DNA of 64,000 nucleotides from Micavibrio sp. UBA5572. Its GTDB lineage: Bacteria; Pseudomonadota; Alphaproteobacteria; Micavibrionales; Micavibrionaceae. The notes beneath the pieces were generated by a model. That model searched no databases. It saw only the letters and a list, made by a program, of their open reading frames with translations, and was not told the DNA's origin. Position numbers and translations under genes: made by a program. The stretch lies in contig DIMG01000016.1 of NCBI GenBank assembly GCA_002425415.1, forward strand, positions 186,001 through 250,000, written 5' to 3'. This document shows, in pieces, positions 59,564 to 64,000 of the stretch; position 1 is the stretch's first letter, and each line of letters starts with the position of its first letter.

Positions 59564-60643
59564 GTGGGACAAGTTCAACGTAAATTTGACGCTGTGTATT
59601 CCGGTGTAAAATATCGCCATGTTATCGATGCCAATACGAGGCAAGCCGTATTGTTGCCTAGAGGGGCTCATGATGGTGTGATTGGCGGGATTGTCAATTT
59701 TTATGTGGCAGATAAGCATCAAGGCCATTTGGTTTGCCCTGATTGTGAGCAGGCCGAAATGGTTTATGTCGCTCCCTACGCCCAAATGGGTGGGAACAAA
59801 AAAGTTAGAGGGCATTTTCGACTTGCCCATGGTGAAAAACACAGTGCGGGGTGTATCAGTGACTTGCGGATGGATGAGGTGCGTGATCCGTCCCCTGATA
59901 ATAAGGATTATACCAAAGGCCCTGTGATTTATATCAATAGTATGGCGGCGGAATTTAATCGGCTTGCGGGGGCTCGTTATCAAAGCGGACGAGGTGTTTT
60001 GTTTGATGAGGGGGATGATGGAGTTTTGCGTGTTCAGGATCAGGATCTTGTTCATCGTGAGCGGTTCTCGGTTCAAACTCCCCATGATTTATTCCGGATT
60101 ATGAAACGGATCTCTCCCGAGCGATTAAAGGATTCCCGTATTGTTTATGGCGATCGTGTGACGGAATGGTCACATTTTATGGTTCGGTTAGTCCATAAAG
60201 AGGGGCTTCACAATACGCCTTCATTTTATCGTTTCATTGAATTGGCTAAAGATTTGTTTGCGAATGATTTTCACCCTGTTATGCTTCATTTTAATATGGA
60301 CGGACAGAAGATGAAGGAGATCGCTGTTGCAGGGAATCGGTCTTATCAGCGCGTGGCTTTGAATTCGTTTACTGTGGCGCATAACGGTAAAAAATTGACG
60401 GTTCAGCCTTTGGTGAGCGTTTTTCATCAAGACGCAATTGCCCGTTTGCGAGAGGGGGGCGATATTTTTGCCCTGACATTGCCCAAAATCAAGAAAAGCG
60501 CAGACAATCCGAATTTATATTTTATGATTTTTGATATTGTTTCGAAGGGTTTGGTGGTGTCGACTGATATTCGCGATGTTGCACGCAGCGTTGGGCGGTT
60601 GGTGAAGACAAATGAAAGACCATCTGAGTTTGCTTTGTCGTAA
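59564..60643 (+). CDS. CoiA-like zinc-binding protein, unknown function
   Basis: A 359-residue protein with an N-terminal zinc site CPDC (Cys58, Cys61) and HFRLAHGEKHSAGC (His84, His93, Cys97), the spacing seen in the zinc domain of CoiA-like competence proteins. The rest is alpha/beta with no further recognised catalytic motif (HFMVRLVHKEGLHNTP, then YFMIFDIVSKGLVVS). Function is unknown. The start is GTG 59564 because GGAGGGG lies five bases upstream; a TTG at 59504 would add 20 residues. It follows the pilin terminator on the same strand, hence a possible link to the pilus. Confidence 0.6.
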   Translation: MGQVQRKFDAVYSGVKYRHVIDANTRQAVLLPRGAHDGVIGGIVNFYVADKHQGHLVCPDCEQAEMVYVAPYAQMGGNKKVRGHFRLAHGEKHSAGCISDLRMDEVRDPSPDNKDYTKGPVIYINSMAAEFNRLAGARYQSGRGVLFDEGDDGVLRVQDQDLVHRERFSVQTPHDLFRIMKRISPERLKDSRIVYGDRVTEWSHFMVRLVHKEGLHNTPSFYRFIELAKDLFANDFHPVMLHFNMDGQKMKEIAVAGNRSYQRVALNSFTVAHNGKKLTVQPLVSVFHQDAIARLREGGDIFALTLPKIKKSADNPNLYFMIFDIVSKGLVVSTDIRDVARSVGRLVKTNERPSEFALS

Positions 60644-60845
60644 AGTCTGGATTCTGGAGCACTTCGCTGATGCTTGCAAACTTTTATTTTTCCATATATT
60701 TCAACCCTCTGTTTCTTGTGCTTATTCTTGCGATTAAACAGGTTGTTTTTGATCTTCATGGAATGCTGCCTCTTGATTTTTCCTTCGAAAAGGTGAATGT
60801 TCATAGGGTCACGTTCAATCCAGAAGAATCAGGAAATTCAAACCT

Positions 60846-62039
60846 ATGACCCAAATTCTTGTCCCCACGCTCGGCGAATCCGTATCAGAAGCAATCGTTT
60901 CAAAATGGCTTAAAAAAGAGGGCGAGGCGGTCGCGGTCGATGAGCCAATTTGTGAACTGGAAACCGATAAAGTTACGCTTGAAGTGAATGCTCCTGCTGC
61001 CGGTGTGATTGCAAAAATCACGTTTGGTGAAGGAACAACGGTTGAAGTCGGAGCTATCCTCGGGGAGATTTCCGAAGGGGGAGCTGCGGCTGCGTCTGCT
61101 AAAACCCGCGCTAATGACTCTTCACCTGCGCCTGTAGCTGCGGCTGCTGCTCCGGCTGAAAAACTTTCTCCGGCTGTGCAGAAAATAACGGCAGATAATA
61201 AGATTAATCCTGCTGATGTTTCGGGAACAGGTAAAGACGGTCGTGTGACCAAAGGTGATGTGATTGCCCATATGGAGGTGCCGAAAGCTGCGCCTGTACC
61301 AAAACCAGCGGTTGCTGCTATTGCTCGTGCGGCGGGGTCTCGTGAAGAAAAAGTCAAGATGACCCGTTTGCGTCAGAAAATTGCCGAGCGTTTGAAAGAG
61401 GCTCAGAATACGGCTGCGATTTTGACGACATTCAACGAAGTTGATATGTCGGCTGTGATCGAGATGCGCAATGAATACAAAGAAAAATTCGAGAAAAAAC
61501 ATGGCGTCAAGTTGGGCTTTATGTCGTTCTTTGTTAAAGCCGCTATTGGCGCATTGCGTGAGATTCCCTCTGTCAATGCCGAGATCAGCGGTGATGAAAT
61601 CATCTATAAAAATTATTACGATATTTCGGTCGCTGTCAGTACGCCGCAAGGACTGGTTGTTCCTGTGGTTAAGGATTGTGACGGAAAATCAATGGCGCAG
61701 ATCGAAAAAGATATTGCCGATTTGGGATCTCGTGCCAAAGACGGAAAAATTACCGTTGATGAAATGTCGGGTGGGACATTCACCATTACCAATGGTGGCG
61801 TGTTCGGATCTTTGATGTCGACACCGATTATCAATCCGCCGCAAGTGGCTATTCTTGGGATGCACAAAACAATGATGCGTCCGATGGTGATGCCGAATGG
61901 TGAGATCAAAGCTCGTCCAATGATGTATGTAGCGTTGTCTTACGATCATCGTTTGATTGATGGGCGTGAAGCTGTGACATTCCTTGTTCGGATAAAAGAG
62001 GCTTTGGAAGATCCTCAACGTTTGATTTTGGACGTATAA
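60846..62039 (+). CDS. sucB: Dihydrolipoyl succinyltransferase (2-oxoglutarate dehydrogenase E2)
   Basis: A 397-residue E2 protein. One lipoyl domain has lipoylated Lys42 in ETDKVTLEV, an Ala/Pro-rich linker follows (about 80-110), then the E3-binding domain (AVQKITADNKINPADVSGTG, about 118-150) and the catalytic domain with His368 in SYDHRLIDG. The single lipoyl domain and catalytic sequence identify SucB, not the pyruvate dehydrogenase E2. It starts at ATG 60846. sucA is not upstream, and lpdA (17078) is 42 kb away. A terminator follows. Confidence 0.95.
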   Translation: MTQILVPTLGESVSEAIVSKWLKKEGEAVAVDEPICELETDKVTLEVNAPAAGVIAKITFGEGTTVEVGAILGEISEGGAAAASAKTRANDSSPAPVAAAAAPAEKLSPAVQKITADNKINPADVSGTGKDGRVTKGDVIAHMEVPKAAPVPKPAVAAIARAAGSREEKVKMTRLRQKIAERLKEAQNTAAILTTFNEVDMSAVIEMRNEYKEKFEKKHGVKLGFMSFFVKAAIGALREIPSVNAEISGDEIIYKNYYDISVAVSTPQGLVVPVVKDCDGKSMAQIEKDIADLGSRAKDGKITVDEMSGGTFTITNGGVFGSLMSTPIINPPQVAILGMHKTMMRPMVMPNGEIKARPMMYVALSYDHRLIDGREAVTFLVRIKEALEDPQRLILDV

Positions 62040-62046
62040 AATTTGA

Positions 62047-62072
62047 AGCCCCGCCGTGACGCGGGGTTTTTC
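62047..62072 (+). terminator. Rho-independent terminator after sucB
   Basis: Stem CCCCGC/GCGGGG with loop CGTGAC is followed by five T residues, 10 nt after the sucB stop. Confidence 0.85.
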
Positions 62073-62159
62073 TTGTCACAAAGTTATTTGTTTTGACTAT
62101 AGAAATAGGCGTGTCTTTGTAATTAAATCAGATGTTCCAATCAAATATGGTGGTGTCTT

Positions 62160-62552
62160 ATGGGTCGTAAAATATTATTTGTTATTTCTCTTCTTCTCCT
62201 TGTTGGTGGTTTAATCTGGGGTGGTATTGGGTTTGCTGCGGAGGAAGATCAAGTCCCGCAGTCTTCGTCAGATTGCGCAATGGCCAGAGGCGATTTGGAC
62301 GCATTTTTTAAAGCTTTGCCTTCTGATTGTGTTGATGATTCTGATTGTGATGCTTTCTATGTGGGGGCTCATAGCTGTGAGGGGCCTGTTGTCCTTAAAA
62401 AAGAAAGTCTTGCTGCAATTCACGAGCTTGAGTTGCAAGCTTTGCAGGAAAAAGTGCGGGCAACTTGTTATCGCGCTCCGATGCCTGCTTGTTCGGCCAT
62501 AGTCGCTTATCCGAAATGTCAATCAGGGCATTGCTTGAATGATGCTCCATAG
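62160..62552 (+). CDS. Small Cys-rich exported protein, unknown
   Basis: A 130-residue protein with a signal peptide (KILFVISLLLLVGGLIWGG, cleavage about residue 26 after FAA) and a mature part with eight cysteines (DCAMARG, CVDDSDCDAFY, HSCEGP, then C at TCYR, PACSA, KCQSGHC). Disulfide bonding in the periplasm is likely. I do not recognise the family; DSDC is reminiscent of small secreted Cys-rich domains. A TTGACT (62093-62098) and TTGTAA 18 bases later may form its promoter. Confidence 0.65.
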   Translation: MGRKILFVISLLLLVGGLIWGGIGFAAEEDQVPQSSSDCAMARGDLDAFFKALPSDCVDDSDCDAFYVGAHSCEGPVVLKKESLAAIHELELQALQEKVRATCYRAPMPACSAIVAYPKCQSGHCLNDAP

Positions 62553-62663
62553 GATGAGTTTGTTATCCGAGGGATGCCGCGTTGCTCAAAAGATTCTCGC
62601 AATGACGGATGAGAGAGTGTGAATTTTCGGGACTTTTTTAGTGAAGTTTAGTATAACAGGGGC

Positions 62664-62864
62664 ATGCAAGTTATTCCTGTTGAGAAACGAATTGTGCCTG
62701 AAGACCATGTTTTGTCCGGATTTGCGCGGGTGCGGTTTGACCCACAAGCTGTGCCGACCCAAAGTGGGTTGGGGGTGGATGCCGTCGGTGAACTATACAC
62801 CAGACGGGGAGATGTTTTTTATGCGCCGCATGTTCCAGGAACTCGTGTTCACGAGATTGTTTAG
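62664..62864 (+). CDS. Small hypothetical protein, 66 residues
   Basis: A short hydrophilic protein (VLSGFARVRFDPQAVPTQSG, then ELYTRRGDVFYAPHVPG) starting at ATG 62664 with AGGGG close upstream, and ending 5 nt before the acetyltransferase start. Its balanced composition and tight spacing suggest a real gene, whereas the overlapping alternative frame (62641-62877) is Cys/Met-rich and has no ribosome site. Unrecognised. Confidence 0.45.
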   Translation: MQVIPVEKRIVPEDHVLSGFARVRFDPQAVPTQSGLGVDAVGELYTRRGDVFYAPHVPGTRVHEIV

Positions 62865-62869
62865 CCGTT

Positions 62870-63379
62870 ATGATTGAAGATCTTTCTATTGATATGATGC
62901 AGGAAGATGATGTTCGTCCTTTGGCTGTTTTTTCTCTGGGGCATGTTGATGATGACGATGACTATTTTTCCTATAGTCTGGACGAACAAAAAACAGGACG
63001 TCGCAATGTTTTGATTGCCCGTGTTGATAGAAAAATTGCCGGATATGTTCATTATAACCGTTATCCCCAATATCAGCCGTTCCGGTCTTTGCGGATTCCC
63101 GAAATTCAGGATTTGTATGTCGATCTTACCTATCGACGGATGGGAATCGGACGGGCTTTGATTGAGGCATGTGAGGCTTTGGCTGTTGCAGAAAAAGCAT
63201 CGGAGATCGGAATCGGAGTGGGGGTTGCCCATGATTTCGGGACTGCCCAGAGATTATATGCCGGATTGGGGTATGTTCCCGATGGGGCAGGGGTTGTCTT
63301 TGATCGCACGCCAATTTCTGTGGGGGAAGTTCGCCCTGTGGATAACAGGCTTTGCCTTATGATGGTTAAGTCCCTATAA
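62870..63379 (+). CDS. GNAT-family N-acetyltransferase
   Basis: A 169-residue acetyltransferase. After an N-terminal recognition part (VRPLAVFSLGHVDDDDD, unusually acidic), the acetyl-CoA binding loop RRMGIGRALIEACE (about 84-97) follows the strand IQDLYVDLTY, and the terminal motif AQRLYAGLGYVPDG is intact. The substrate is not predictable. It starts at ATG 62870, five bases after the small hypothetical gene. Confidence 0.85.
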   Translation: MIEDLSIDMMQEDDVRPLAVFSLGHVDDDDDYFSYSLDEQKTGRRNVLIARVDRKIAGYVHYNRYPQYQPFRSLRIPEIQDLYVDLTYRRMGIGRALIEACEALAVAEKASEIGIGVGVAHDFGTAQRLYAGLGYVPDGAGVVFDRTPISVGEVRPVDNRLCLMMVKSL

Positions 63380-63415
63380 TTTTTGTATTCCAATAATAGG
63401 TTTCAGGAGGATGCC

Positions 63416-64000
63416 ATGACTCAATGGGTTTACGGATTTGGTGCTGGAAAAAGCGAAGGTCGAACAGGGATGAAAAACCTGTTGGGCGGTAAGGGTGCCA
63501 ATCTGGCTGAAATGGCATCTTTGGGGTTGCCTGTGCCTCCTGGTTTTACGATTACCACTGAAGTTTGCACCTATTTTTACGATCATGAAAGAAATTACCC
63601 GCAAGAATTGATGGCACAAGCGATGCATGCTTTGGCTGAAATTGAATCCGAAGTCGGAGCTCAATTCGGTGATGCCCGTAATCCATTATTGGTTTCCGTT
63701 CGTTCTGGTGCCCGTGTGTCGATGCCGGGTATGATGGATACTGTTTTGAATCTGGGTTTGAATGACCGTACAGTTGAAGGATTGGCTGCGCGTTCCAATG
63801 ATCCTCGTTTTGCGTGGGACAGTTATCGCCGTTTTATCCAGATGTATGGCGATGTTGTTTTGGAAGTTGAACATCATGAATTTGAAGATATTCTGGATGG
63901 TTACAAGCGCGATCAAAATTTGACCAGTGACACCGATATTACTGCACAAGGGTGGAAAGAGATTGTTGCCGAGTATAAAAATCTGGTTCAACGTGAATTG
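63416..64000 (+). CDS. ppdK: Pyruvate, phosphate dikinase, N-terminal part
   Basis: The first 195 residues of a protein that continues beyond the window. VYGFGAGKSEGR, MKNLLGGKGANLAEMASLGL and PVPPGFTITTEVC are the start of the ATP-grasp domain of PPDK, and VSVRSGARVSMPGMMDTVLNLG is the nucleotide-binding segment. The enzyme interconverts pyruvate + ATP + Pi and PEP + AMP + PPi. The start is ATG 63416 with AGGAGG five bases upstream; an ATG at 63411 runs directly into a stop. Confidence 0.95.
   Translation, partial: MTQWVYGFGAGKSEGRTGMKNLLGGKGANLAEMASLGLPVPPGFTITTEVCTYFYDHERNYPQELMAQAMHALAEIESEVGAQFGDARNPLLVSVRSGARVSMPGMMDTVLNLGLNDRTVEGLAARSNDPRFAWDSYRRFIQMYGDVVLEVEHHEFEDILDGYKRDQNLTSDTDITAQGWKEIVAEYKNLVQREL

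Noticed and set aside
62641..62877. A 78-codon frame overlapping the small hypothetical gene
   Set aside because: Rich in Cys and Met, no ribosome site, and it overruns the acetyltransferase start; the 62664 frame is better.
1..64000. tRNA, rRNA, CRISPR, insertion sequences or prophage
   Set aside because: No tRNA-like T-arm sequences, direct-repeat arrays, transposase motifs or phage structural genes were seen on either strand by reading; XerC here is the chromosomal type beside DUF484.

Overview
The window reads as chromosomal DNA of an alphaproteobacterium of moderate G+C. The taxonomic clues are the ALAS-type 5-aminolevulinate synthase (C4 pathway of haem synthesis), the linked Lrp / thioredoxin reductase / LysR trio, an ELM1-family (COG3660) protein, the overlapping DUF484-xerC pair and a YejABEF transporter. 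A Micavibrio-like or Rhodospirillales-like bacterium with type IV pili is a reasonable guess, but the sequence alone does not settle it. Coding density is very high, many genes overlap by 4 nt, and I saw no tRNA, rRNA, IS element, CRISPR array or prophage.

Layout. 1-12 kb: the tail of an unknown gene, an AmgK-like sugar kinase, aspartate aminotransferase, a tandem pair of patatin phospholipases, a candidate small RNA, lysR-trxB, an ELM1-family gene, an Lrp regulator, adenosine kinase, a TetR-like regulator and hemA. 12-17 kb: a ribokinase, a zincin-like protein that has lost its HExxH motif, and a three-gene operon (unknown protein, PfkB kinase, two-domain deaminase). 17-25 kb: lpdA, an orphan pilin-like protein, xerC-DUF484 with two small coupled genes, transaldolase, priA and an orphan membrane protein. 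25-30 kb: a membrane spermidine-synthase-like protein, a TraX-like protein, yejF and a receiver-domain protein. 30-41.3 kb: an almost gapless minus-strand run reading pgsA, pyrD, a TipF-like degenerate EAL protein, yejA, kdsB, an O-antigen-ligase-like gene, a histidine phosphatase, yejB, yejE and an M20 peptidase.

42-59.4 kb is the most distinctive part: a type IV pilus locus of MSHA-like composition. It encodes an extension ATPase, a platform protein, a PilM-PilN (GspL-like) fusion, PilO-like and PilP-like proteins, a TPR protein like MshN, PilT and PilU retraction ATPases, a lipoprotein secretin and one major prepilin ending in a strong terminator. Woven into it are the ATPase and the ABC-2 permease of an ABC transporter (compare Myxococcus PilH/PilI), a membrane-anchored AraC regulator followed by a perfect 13-bp inverted repeat, and a prepilin peptidase homologue that keeps only its N-terminal CxxC/CxxC domain. 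A CoiA-like zinc protein follows the pilin.

59.5-64 kb: sucB (far from lpdA and without sucA), a small Cys-rich secreted protein, a small unknown ORF, a GNAT acetyltransferase and the start of pyruvate phosphate dikinase.

Functionally the window combines envelope biogenesis (KDO, LPS, phospholipid, peptide uptake), central metabolism (2-oxoglutarate dehydrogenase parts, PPDK, haem, pyrimidine, adenosine salvage) and a surface pilus machine. The best places to look for something undescribed are the pilus/ABC/AraC locus, the truncated prepilin peptidase, the deaminase-PfkB-unknown operon and the candidate CCUCCC small RNA.
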